A stretch of DNA of 12,404 nucleotides from Comamonadaceae bacterium (lineage in GTDB: Bacteria > Pseudomonadota > Gammaproteobacteria > Burkholderiales > Burkholderiaceae_C). Every line of letters begins with the position of its first letter. The first letter of the stretch is position 1. A program made the position numbers and the translations under genes. The DNA lies in contig CANCCE010000068.1 in assembly GCA_947374505.1 (NCBI GenBank), positions 1-12,404 of the forward strand, in the 5' to 3' direction. Shown here piece by piece: positions 6,217-12,404 of this stretch. Under the pieces are notes generated by a model. It did no database searches, was not told the DNA's origin, and saw nothing but the letters and a program-made list of their open reading frames with translations.

Positions 6217-6635
6217 CCCCGCCGTTCGCTGGCGTTGGTGCTCGGGGATTGAGCTTCAGTGGGTGCAACGGGCAGGTCGGCCACCCCGAGAACCGGCAGG
6301 ATGGTTGCGCGCAGCAACTGCCCATGATCGGGCACCTGAAGCACGGCACCAGCCTTCAATCTGGCCACTTTGCCATTGACAAAAGCCTGTGGATTGAGGT
6401 CAGCAAAGGCCTGGCGCAATATCTCGATCTTCAAGGGACTGCCAGCCATCGTCTTTTGAATCACACGGTCCAGTGTGTCGCCGCGAAGCACTGTGTAACC
6501 CGTGGCCGGCAATGCCTGCGCAGGTTCTGCCGCTTGGACACTACCCGCAATGAATGCGGTGATGAGCATGAACAAGGTGACGCTAATGAAAACACGACCC
6601 CTGCTGGCAGCAAGAACTAAGCATCGATGAGTCAT
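6198..6635 (-). CDS. Small secreted FimV-type LysM protein
   Basis: This 145-residue protein has a Sec signal peptide (about 1-36, hydrophobic FISVTLFMLITAFIAG, cleavage near VQA-AE). A single FimV-type LysM domain follows at about 46-102 (YTVLRGDTLDRVIQKT, then LNPQAFVNGKVARLKAGAVL), the form found at the N-terminus of FimV/HubP. It should bind peptidoglycan in the periplasm, perhaps holding the FlgT/FlgP ring parts to the wall; that role is inferred from the operon. The ATG at 6635 is chosen because AAGGA, overlapping the stop of the upstream FlgT-like gene, lies 7 nt away. Longer in-frame extensions run into the FlgT gene and look random. The 3' end overlaps the FliK-like gene by 19 nt. 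Confidence 0.85.
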   Translation of the reverse strand: MTHRCLVLAASRGRVFISVTLFMLITAFIAGSVQAAEPAQALPATGYTVLRGDTLDRVIQKTMAGSPLKIEILRQAFADLNPQAFVNGKVARLKAGAVLQVPDHGQLLRATILPVLGVADLPVAPTEAQSPSTNASERRGWVRFP

Positions 6636-6643
6636 TTTTTTCC

Positions 6644-7888
6644 TTAACGCGATGTGTTGCCAGGCGAAAGCGGTGAATCTGCTCGCCAGGCCTGCCAATC
6701 TGTACGTACCAGTTGGGCCGGACCGGCCACAATCTGAAGTTGCGCATGGAGCGGGTAAACCTGCCCAACGCGAGCCAACACCGAGGTCGCCGCCACCCCT
6801 GGCGCCAGCAGTTGTTGCGGAAAGCGCTGAGGGTCTGCCAGCAGCCATTCATCACCGGTGCGCACCCCCGCCAAAGCGCCGGCATTGATGCTCAGCTGAG
6901 CCCCACTCACCGCCGTCACCTCAGGTCGAACAGGGGCACATGAGAACTGTTGCGCTAAAGCCTGTGTCCATGGCTGAATCAAGTCTGCCGCCTGCTCACG
7001 CACTGACGCTTCTAACTTTGGACGACCCCAAGCTTGCGTGTGTCGGGGCATCTCAATCTCAGCACTGGCTTCAAAAACAGGCTGATGGTGGCCCCGGGCC
7101 ACCAAAGAAAAATTCATCAGCGCCATGATGGGTGGCTCAGGCAAACTCGACTTCAGCCAGGACAAAGCGGGTTTTTCGATCGGCGGCAACGGGGCTGCCG
7201 GCCGCACCGTGAGGAATGCCTGCCACGGCAATTGGTTATCGCTGGTACCCACCAATGCCCGCTCATAGCCTGAGCGCGCTGGCACTGATGTCTCCAACAT
7301 GCCCCAGCCAGCGGAAGCGCCACCCACCTGTTTCAGCAATGCGGCCGTGAGCTGGACAAGTGCGTGCGCGGACGGGGCCTGGTCAACCGACCAGCCGCCT
7401 TCAACCGACATGCGCAAGCCCACCAAATGTCGCAAGGCCGCAGGATTGCCACACTTTTGGGCGGGTGTCAGGATCTCCCGCACCACATCTTTTCTGTCAG
7501 GCAGGCCGGCAGCTTTTGAAACGGTTGCGGAAGGAAGTTGCAGTCGGGCCTGCGCCTGACCGGCGCTGTCGCGCAGGTAACTCAGCACCTGCACACCGCG
7601 GACTTCCATCCCTGAGCGAAAGCTACTACCTTCTCGCAAAACGCCCTGCCCGTCTATCCAGGTCAGACTTTCAACACGGGTCGCACCTTCCAGCGCCGCC
7701 TGGACCAGGCCTTGGCGAATCGCTTCCAGCCGCTCTTCCGGCGTGAAAGTCCCTGCTGTGGATTGCGCCAGCGCCGTGGCGGCCAGCATCAAGTGCGCGA
7801 CCCCACAAGCCAGTGAACGCGCTAAACGCAAAAAATACAAAGGCGATTTCCGGCAGGACGAGGCGGATGCGCTGTGGTTTGAACTCAC
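6644..7888 (-). CDS. flgT: FlgT-like flagellar assembly (H-ring) protein
   Basis: FlgT forms the inner part of the H ring around the LP ring in Vibrio and helps stator units assemble. This 414-residue protein has a signal peptide (hydrophobic segment about 25-42, cleavage near ALA-QS). An N-terminal domain has the FlgT-like start EERLEAIRQGLVQAALEGAT (51-70). The C-terminal part resembles FlgT-C (about 325-398: INAGALAGVRTGDEWLL, then VLARVGQVYPLHAQLQIV). Two Cys occur in the mature part (146, 317). The GTG at 7888 has GGGAG about 7 nt upstream. It lies 44 nt downstream of flgP and 8 nt upstream of the LysM gene, in the same operon. The family call is reasonable but sequence similarity in FlgT is low; the flgP neighbour supports it. 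Confidence 0.78.
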   Translation of the reverse strand: MSSNHSASASSCRKSPLYFLRLARSLACGVAHLMLAATALAQSTAGTFTPEERLEAIRQGLVQAALEGATRVESLTWIDGQGVLREGSSFRSGMEVRGVQVLSYLRDSAGQAQARLQLPSATVSKAAGLPDRKDVVREILTPAQKCGNPAALRHLVGLRMSVEGGWSVDQAPSAHALVQLTAALLKQVGGASAGWGMLETSVPARSGYERALVGTSDNQLPWQAFLTVRPAAPLPPIEKPALSWLKSSLPEPPIMALMNFSLVARGHHQPVFEASAEIEMPRHTQAWGRPKLEASVREQAADLIQPWTQALAQQFSCAPVRPEVTAVSGAQLSINAGALAGVRTGDEWLLADPQRFPQQLLAPGVAATSVLARVGQVYPLHAQLQIVAGPAQLVRTDWQAWRADSPLSPGNTSR

Positions 7889-7932
7889 CTCGGGCTCCCT
7901 GCTGTTGTCGATGGATGTAATGCTGCGTTGAA

Positions 7933-8499
7933 TCAGCGGTTTTTGGCGACCATTTGACCCAAATACAAGGTGCGCAGGTCTTTCACAACCGCCTTGTCCA
8001 GCGACAGGGTGGTCTCATAGGTGTCTTCGCCCGCAGGCGTGATGCTGACCAGCACAGCGCCGTAAATAACCCCTTCAACACGGGTCCGGAAGGTGTCGTT
8101 TTGAACCGTCATGTCGGCCACTGTGGTGCTGGCGTCCAGCTGTTGACCATAAACCTGCTCCGTCAAAGAGCGATACGCATCCAGCTTAGAGGCCCGGATG
8201 GCGAGCAAACGCTGTTGCGCCGGATTGCGGTGATTTTGCACACTGATGACGGCATAACCCGTGGCGGTTAAGGTTTCGCGCTTCTCAACTAGGGGCGCAA
8301 TCATGCCCATCGACTCAACCGCCGCTGGTGGCGGGGCTTTGACAACAGGCTCAGCTGCCACTTTCACGGCAGGCTCAGCCTGTTTGGGTTCAGCCAGTTT
8401 GACAGACTGACAACCCGACAAAGCAAGTAACATCACAAGCGCGACCAGCATGAGCGGCAGTGCCGGCAAGCGGGGTGTCATCAAGCACAGGCGGTTCAT
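7933..8499 (-). CDS. flgP: FlgP, LPP20-family outer-membrane flagellar lipoprotein
   Basis: FlgP is an outer-membrane lipoprotein needed for motility in Vibrio (H ring) and Campylobacter (basal disk). The 188-residue protein has a lipoprotein signal peptide with hydrophobic segment 12-27 and lipobox LSGC (Cys30). An Ala/Pro/Lys-rich linker (35-62) follows. The LPP20 domain spans about 78-185, with TATGYAVISVQNHRNPAQQ, RLLAIRASKLDAYRSLTEQV and VEGVIYGAVLVSI. The ATG at 8499 has AAGGAA 7 nt upstream; a TTG at 8517 would lie upstream of this site. It is the first gene of the operon flgP-flgT-LysM-FliK-like-FlhB-like and is preceded by a sigma-28 promoter. No FlgO gene is visible beside it. Confidence 0.9.
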   Translation of the reverse strand: MNRLCLMTPRLPALPLMLVALVMLLALSGCQSVKLAEPKQAEPAVKVAAEPVVKAPPPAAVESMGMIAPLVEKRETLTATGYAVISVQNHRNPAQQRLLAIRASKLDAYRSLTEQVYGQQLDASTTVADMTVQNDTFRTRVEGVIYGAVLVSITPAGEDTYETTLSLDKAVVKDLRTLYLGQMVAKNR

Positions 8500-8506
8500 G
8501 GTCTTA

Positions 8507-8512
8507 TTCCTT
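8507..8512 (-). promoter_or_regulatory. Ribosome binding site fixing the flgP start
   Basis: AAGGAA on the minus strand lies 7 nt before the ATG at 8499. It places the start there rather than at the in-frame TTG at 8517, which would precede it. Confidence 0.85.
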
Positions 8513-8544
8513 GTCAAAAACGGTGGCGAAAGGCTACAGCCCTT

Positions 8545-8571
8545 GTATCGGCAGCAATTCGCAAAGCTTGA
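8545..8571 (-). promoter_or_regulatory. Sigma-28 (FliA) promoter of the flgP operon
   Basis: On the minus strand the sequence reads TCAAGCTT-N11-GCCGATAC. The -10 is identical to that of the flgM promoter, the -35 nearly so, and the spacing is the same 11 bp. The start point should be near 8538, giving a leader of about 39 nt. The rest of the divergent region 8500-8679 is AT-rich from about 8620 to 8680. It must also hold the promoter of the activator gene on the plus strand, for which no confident consensus was found. Confidence 0.88.
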
Positions 8572-8679
8572 GCTGCTGGTTCAACGGTGCCATGGAAAAT
8601 CGCAAAACACAACCGTTACATTTGAAACTTCACAATAAGTGATAAATTCAGTAAGTAACGAATCAAATATGTAACAAAC

Positions 8680-9903
8680 ATGAGACTTTGTGTAAGATCG
8701 GAAAGGTCTGAGCAACTGTCTGTCTGTTGGCGTTTCCCCACCCTTTGCATCCACTTGGCTAACATCAAACACTCACCGTCGTATATAGGGCAAAGCGCAG
8801 CCGCTAAAGCGGTACGCGACCTTGTGGCGCGAGTTGCTAATTCCACCGCCACGGTGCTGATCACTGGCGAAAGCGGCACCGGCAAAGAGCTGGTGGCGCG
8901 TGCGTTGCACGACGACTCGATTCGCAGCAACGGCAACTTTGTCCCGATCAATTGCGCAGCCATTCCCAAAGACTTGCTTGAAAGCGAGTTGTTCGGGCAT
9001 CGCAAAGGCGCTTTCACGGGCGCTGTGGCAGACCGTGTGGGCCGTTTTGAGCTGGCCCACGGCGGTACTATTTTTCTCGACGAAATCGGCGATCTGTCAC
9101 TCGATATGCAGGTGAAACTGCTGCGCGTGCTGCAAGAAAGAACCATCGACCCGGTCGGCGGCTTGCGCCCGGTTCAGGTGACTGTGCGGGTGGTGGCGGC
9201 AACCCACCGCGACTTGGAAGTTGAAATGCAGGCGGGTCGGTTTCGGGAAGATCTGTATTACCGCCTGAATGTCTTGCCCCTGCACACCTCACCGCTGCGT
9301 GAGCGGGCTGAAGACGTGCCCGAATTGTTGCGCTACTTTGCCACCCGCTTTGCCATGCCGGGCCGTGCGGCAGTGACCTTCACGGACGATTTTTTACAGG
9401 CCTTGCAGGACTATCACTGGCCTGGCAATGTCCGGGAGTTGTCGAATTTGGTGGACCGTTTCAGCACGCTGTTTGAGAGTCAGCTGTTGGCTTTACGCAC
9501 CATCACACCGAATCTTCTTCCCCGTGGCTTGGCCGCGATCCAAGCCGAACGTTGCCCTGAGCCGCTCGCCGGTGACTTGCAGGCGGCGGTTTTGTCCGCG
9601 CACAACGCCATGGTCGAGGCCATCGATGAAGCCTCCGCAGAAACGGAAGAAGACAACCAGATCGAAGACATCATCATGTTGGCACAAGGCGCTATGCCGA
9701 CCTTGCCGGCGGGCGGGGTGTCACTGAAAGACCGGTTGGCAGAGATTGAACGCGACCTGATTTCACAGGCGCTGACGCGCACCGATGGCAATGTCTCCCA
9801 GACGGCCCGGCTGCTGAGTTTGCAGCGCACCACCTTGATAGAAAAAATTCACAAATACGCACTGCGACCGACCCTCGCGGCAGGCGAAATCATCGCCTCC
9901 TGA
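8680..9903 (+). CDS. FleQ/FlrA-like sigma-54-dependent transcriptional activator lacking an N-terminal regulatory domain
   Basis: This is an enhancer-binding AAA+ ATPase that remodels sigma-54 RNA polymerase, probably the activator of sigma-54 flagellar genes such as flgB. Visible motifs are Walker A GESGTGKE (63-70), the sigma-54 contact loop GAFTGA (110-115), Walker B GGTIFLDEIGD (128-138), sensor I ATHRDL, the arginine-finger region FREDLYYRLNVLPL, and sensor II WPGNVRELSNLV (247-258). A C-terminal Fis-type helix-turn-helix is at about 366-394 (GNVSQTARLLSLQRTTLIEK). The FleQ-like spacer GGVSLKDRLAEIERDLISQAL precedes the HTH, after an acidic insert at 313-331. Only about 35 residues precede the AAA+ domain, so the REC-like FleQ domain is missing. 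The ATG at 8680 has no clear ribosome binding site, and the true start could be a little downstream. Divergent from flgP. Confidence 0.9.
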   Translation: MRLCVRSERSEQLSVCWRFPTLCIHLANIKHSPSYIGQSAAAKAVRDLVARVANSTATVLITGESGTGKELVARALHDDSIRSNGNFVPINCAAIPKDLLESELFGHRKGAFTGAVADRVGRFELAHGGTIFLDEIGDLSLDMQVKLLRVLQERTIDPVGGLRPVQVTVRVVAATHRDLEVEMQAGRFREDLYYRLNVLPLHTSPLRERAEDVPELLRYFATRFAMPGRAAVTFTDDFLQALQDYHWPGNVRELSNLVDRFSTLFESQLLALRTITPNLLPRGLAAIQAERCPEPLAGDLQAAVLSAHNAMVEAIDEASAETEEDNQIEDIIMLAQGAMPTLPAGGVSLKDRLAEIERDLISQALTRTDGNVSQTARLLSLQRTTLIEKIHKYALRPTLAAGEIIAS

Positions 9904-9917
9904 GACGGACACGGACA

Positions 9918-9931
9918 CTGAGCCCGCTCAG
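9918..9931. terminator. Convergent hairpin between the activator and the coiled-coil gene
   Basis: CTGAGC-CC-GCTCAG forms a 6-bp perfect stem in the 24-nt gap between two converging genes, overlapping the stop codon of the minus-strand gene. GGTTTGT follows on the plus strand. It may act as a weak terminator. Confidence 0.4.
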
Positions 9932-10737
9932 GGTTTGTCGGCTGGCTGTGCGCGAGGATATTGCAACATACGCTCTCGATTGCGCACGGCGGCTGCTGCG
10001 GCGGCGGCGGCCGCAGCGCTGCTAGCGGCTTCTGAGCTTTGACGTTCGCGCTGCTGACGCGCTTGCGCTTCCAGCTCCCGGCGTACCGCGCCGCTGTCGC
10101 CCAAGGCCCCTTGCAAACCCTTCATTTGTGTGGACAGCGTCGTCAACGCTCCGGCCTGCGCCTTGAGTCGGGCATCCATGGCGCTGACCTGCTGACTCAT
10201 CGCCTGCGTTTTGAGATCGACTTGTTTGGCGGTCAACTCCGGCATGCCCTGCGTGCTTTTGATGGCTTCATCGAGCCGTGCATCGATCTTCACCTGCAGC
10301 TCAGCAATCGCTTCTTGCTTGACCAGCAAGGCTTGCAAGGCCTCTTGGACTGCCCCCACCGACTCCATCGAGGCATCCATCCCGACCACCCGCTTACCCA
10401 CGGCCAGCACCATACCGTCAAGTTGCGTCACGCGGTCTTGCAGGCGCCAGGCCAAGGCGGCAAAAACGCCGCCGGCCACCAGCATCAATGAGCCACAGAC
10501 CACGAGTAACACCAGCGAAATTTTGCGTTGACCATGGTATGACGTCAGCAACTCCTTGGAGGCAGAGCGCAGCTGGCCGGCGGCATCGGCGGCCAGACCG
10601 GCGGCACGGGTCGCCAATTCGCCTGAGTCCATGATGACCAGCCGCATGTCGGTCATTTCATCGTCGGTACCCAGCGCAGCAGTGTCAGCGGCAGCGGTGT
10701 CAGCGGCTTTCGCCGTGTGTGGTGTTGAGCTACTCAT
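9928..10737 (-). CDS. Unknown inner-membrane coiled-coil protein with poly-Ala tract
   Basis: I do not recognise a family. The 269-residue protein has an Ala-rich cytoplasmic N-terminus (1-72) and one strong membrane segment (about 73-97, ISLVLLVVCGSLMLVAGGVF and on). A long, probably coiled-coil region (about 98-235) is rich in Gln, Lys, Glu and Ala. A run of 10 Ala at 241-250 leads into a basic tail ending QYPRAQPADKP. With one TM after a soluble N-terminus, the coiled coil is likely periplasmic. Start ATG at 10737 has GGAG 6 nt upstream. It is the last gene of a three-gene minus-strand set, 44 nt after the repeat-protein gene. Role unknown; an envelope scaffold is possible given the SPOR protein upstream. 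Confidence 0.82.
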   Translation of the reverse strand: MSSSTPHTAKAADTAAADTAALGTDDEMTDMRLVIMDSGELATRAAGLAADAAGQLRSASKELLTSYHGQRKISLVLLVVCGSLMLVAGGVFAALAWRLQDRVTQLDGMVLAVGKRVVGMDASMESVGAVQEALQALLVKQEAIAELQVKIDARLDEAIKSTQGMPELTAKQVDLKTQAMSQQVSAMDARLKAQAGALTTLSTQMKGLQGALGDSGAVRRELEAQARQQRERQSSEAASSAAAAAAAAAAVRNRERMLQYPRAQPADKP

Positions 10738-10781
10738 TTAAATCTCCAGGGCTTACGCTAGTCAATGTCGTTGGGGTGGCC

Positions 10782-11552
10782 TCAGCGGCGCGGTGAATCT
10801 TGCAGCGCGTCCAGCTTCGTGCGAACCTTGTCGTTTTCAATTTTGAGTTTGACCACGCGCGCAGGAAAATCCATTTGCAGCATCGTCAACATGGTTTCTG
10901 AGAGCTCGACGGCGTTGGCGTCGGCGTCTGCATCGACAGCTTGCGCAAGCACGGGTTCCTCTGATTCGTCGTCGGCGACAGGCAGGCTGTGACGGGCCAT
11001 CGTTTCAGACACAAGGCCGGGCACAGCCACAAAGCGGTCTTGCTCGGAACGTTCGATCAGCGGTCCCGCCACAGCCTCAGCCGCAGGGATCGAGTCAGGC
11101 AAGGCCACGAAATGGTCGTTTTCTGAATGGGTGATCAGCGGGCCTTGCTCAGCTTGACTGGCCTGAATGTCTTGGGGTGCCATGGCGACTTCGGACTGAT
11201 CGGGCAAGGTTTCAGGCAACAAGGCCATGCGGTCATTTTCAGTTCTCTGATCGGCGCCAGCTTCTGTGTCTTTCCCGGTGTCGGCGACAGCTGTCGGGGC
11301 CAATGCGTGGCCTTCATGGAGATGCCGGTCAAATGATGCTTGGTTGTCAACGGACTTCGTTGCCTCGACAACCGGGGCAAGCACACGCTGCTCGTCCGCG
11401 ACAGGCTCATTGCCTGACTCGTCAGGACCGGCAAGCACCTTGCGCACCGAAGGCTCCGACGCATTTGCTTTTTTACCCGTAGCGACATTTGTCCCCTCAG
11501 GCATCGAGACTTGGTGAGGCGTGTCGTTTCTGATCAGATTGGGTTCGCTCAT
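10782..11552 (-). CDS. Unknown acidic protein with three imperfect internal repeats
   Basis: No family recognised. The 256-residue protein has no signal peptide or membrane segment and is rich in Glu, Asp, Ala and Pro, so it is probably largely disordered. It contains three imperfect repeats of about 24-26 residues. The cores are TENDRMALLPETLP (104-117), GPLITHSENDHFVALPDSIP (137-156) and GPLIERSEQDRFVAVPGLV (163-181). A short helical C-terminus (218-250: MLTMLQMDFPARVVKLKIEN and on) may form a coiled coil. The ATG at 11552 has AGGAG 8 nt upstream and overlaps the SPOR gene stop as ATGA, so the two are translationally coupled; an in-frame ATG at 11633 lies inside the SPOR gene and is rejected. 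The repeats could be short linear binding motifs for a partner, perhaps one of the neighbouring envelope proteins; this is inference. Confidence 0.82.
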   Translation of the reverse strand: MSEPNLIRNDTPHQVSMPEGTNVATGKKANASEPSVRKVLAGPDESGNEPVADEQRVLAPVVEATKSVDNQASFDRHLHEGHALAPTAVADTGKDTEAGADQRTENDRMALLPETLPDQSEVAMAPQDIQASQAEQGPLITHSENDHFVALPDSIPAAEAVAGPLIERSEQDRFVAVPGLVSETMARHSLPVADDESEEPVLAQAVDADADANAVELSETMLTMLQMDFPARVVKLKIENDKVRTKLDALQDSPRR

Positions 11553-12404
11553 CGCGGGGACTCCTGAAGCTGGCCGGCTGTGACCGGTTCTGAATTGAAT
11601 TGATCGCGCAGAGAACTTGCCGTTCGAACCCATGCGCCTGCGGGCTTACCGCGCACGTCGTTCGACTCCGTTGCCAGAGCGCGTGATGTGAAAGGTCCTG
11701 AAATGACGACGAAATAAGCCAATTTTTCTCTTGGCTTGTAGACCGCCACAATCCGCGCCTTGGCCAAGGCGGGAACGCCTTTTTTCCAGACCGTCGCCGC
11801 TTGGTAAGTCGGCATAGCCGCATGTTGCACGACAAACGATCCTGCAGGCATGGCCTTGACCCACGCCTGCTCGGCCAAGGCTTCGGCGGCAGGTTCGATG
11901 ATGCCGAGGATGGGCTGGGCGGTTGAAATAGGGGCAGCAGGTTCCGCTGACACCATCGGCTCGGCAGCGGCTGGCACCTCAGGGGCAGGGGCAGGCTCAA
12001 GCACTGGTGCAGGTGCCGGCACAGCCACTGGCACGGGTGCATTCGCGGGTGCAACAGCGGGTGACGGCGCCGCATATTTCGCTGTGAGACTGGCCCAGCG
12101 CTGCGCCAGTTCGTCACGGTCGATGCTGAAAACGGTGGGATGAAGCCAGGCCGTGACGCCCACCGAGAGGCTCCCCAACACCAGGATAGACAACGCCCAG
12201 CGCCATAAGGAAGGCCCCTTGCGGGCACTGACATCCCGACGGGCACGGCCCTTGGCCTGGCTGGATTTGTCGGTTTTAGCGGACTTGTTCTTCCCCCTGC
12301 CCTTGTCGACGCCGCCCGAAAAAGTGAAGACATCGGTTGACGCCGGCGCATGCGCCAAGGGCGACTGAAAACCCAAAGGGTCAATGCCGGCAGGGTCGGC
12401 GATG
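11549..12404 (-). CDS. DamX-like single-pass membrane protein with SPOR domain (5' end outside window)
   Basis: The frame is open to the window edge with no convincing start, so the gene is partial; at least 284 residues are present. Order: a basic cytoplasmic part (1-66), one membrane segment (about 67-86, LWRWALSILVLGSLSVGVTA), a Pro/Ala-rich linker (110-150), and a C-terminal SPOR-like domain (about 189-269). The SPOR part includes SFVVQHAAMPTYQAATVWKK, VYKPREKLAYFVVISGPFTS and AWVRTASSLRDQF, close to the DamX pattern. SPOR domains bind glycan strands lacking stem peptides, usually at division septa. DamX in enterobacteria is a division protein. Here the missing N-terminus could hold another domain; some related proteins carry an AAA/ExeA-type ATPase there. 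It is the first visible gene of the three-gene set with the repeat protein and the coiled-coil protein. Confidence 0.83.
   Translation of the reverse strand, partial: IADPAGIDPLGFQSPLAHAPASTDVFTFSGGVDKGRGKNKSAKTDKSSQAKGRARRDVSARKGPSLWRWALSILVLGSLSVGVTAWLHPTVFSIDRDELAQRWASLTAKYAAPSPAVAPANAPVPVAVPAPAPVLEPAPAPEVPAAAEPMVSAEPAAPISTAQPILGIIEPAAEALAEQAWVKAMPAGSFVVQHAAMPTYQAATVWKKGVPALAKARIVAVYKPREKLAYFVVISGPFTSRALATESNDVRGKPAGAWVRTASSLRDQFNSEPVTAGQLQESPR

Noticed and set aside
6636..6848. N-terminal extension of the FimV-type LysM protein up to 216 residues
   Set aside because: The extension lies inside the FlgT-like gene, looks random, and would bury the signal peptide. The ATG at 6635 has a good ribosome binding site.
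8577..8592. TGGCAC on the minus strand upstream of flgP as a sigma-54 promoter
   Set aside because: No GC at the required -12 spacing (the sequence there reads AACC). A strong sigma-28 promoter lies just downstream.
8616..9146. A 176-codon minus-strand frame opposite the activator gene
   Set aside because: Ser/Arg-rich antisense of the AAA+ coding region; no start context or domain.
11497..12384. A 295-codon minus-strand frame overlapping the SPOR gene
   Set aside because: Slightly longer than the SPOR frame within the window, but Arg/Pro/Ser-rich with no fold. The SPOR frame has a membrane segment, a linker and a DamX-like domain, and continues past the edge.
1..12404. tRNA, rRNA, CRISPR arrays, insertion sequences or prophage genes
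   Set aside because: No cloverleaf, array of regular repeats, transposase or phage structural motif was seen; the lysozyme-like gene has some phage-type resemblance, but its neighbours are all flagellar.

Overview
This window is a flagellar gene region from a proteobacterium, most likely a betaproteobacterium of the order Burkholderiales. That placement is an inference from protein style, moderately high GC and Pro/Ala-rich linkers; no rRNA or marker gene is present to confirm it. The flagellar system is of the sigma-54/FleQ type rather than the FlhDC type. A textbook sigma-54 promoter precedes flgB, a FleQ/FlrA-like activator is encoded here, and two near-consensus sigma-28 (FliA) promoters are visible.

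Layout. (1) 30-1549, minus strand: flgB-flgC-flgD, the start of the rod/hook operon, running off the left edge. It is driven by a sigma-54 promoter at 1654-1669 and has a strong hairpin in the flgB leader. (2) 1797-2981, minus strand: an unusual LysM plus lysozyme-like (lytic transglycosylase-type) protein with no Sec signal, lying between flgB and flgA. (3) 3126-4742, plus strand: flgA (P-ring chaperone), flgM (anti-sigma-28, with its own sigma-28 promoter) and flgN (chaperone for hook-filament junction proteins). (4) 4730-8499, minus strand: a tightly packed five-gene operon read from a sigma-28 promoter at 8545-8571. Its order is flgP (LPP20-type outer-membrane lipoprotein), a FlgT-like periplasmic protein, a small FimV-type LysM protein, a FliK-like hook-length-control paralogue, and a stand-alone FlhB C-terminal-domain paralogue. 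(5) 8680-9903, plus strand: a FleQ/FlrA-like sigma-54 activator that lacks the usual N-terminal regulatory domain. (6) 9928-12404, minus strand: three genes of unknown role. They encode a DamX-like SPOR membrane protein (5' end outside the window), an acidic protein with three imperfect repeats, and a membrane-anchored coiled-coil protein.

How the parts fit. The activator probably turns on sigma-54 genes such as flgB. FliA, held by FlgM until the hook is complete, would then fire flgMN and the flgP operon. FlgP and FlgT belong to the families that build the outer H-ring or basal disk around the LP ring in Vibrio and Campylobacter. Placing them in one late transcript with export-switch paralogues (FliK-like and FlhB-CTD-like) is the most striking feature of the window. 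The best candidates for something little described are that operon, the LysM-muramidase, and the SPOR/repeat-protein operon.
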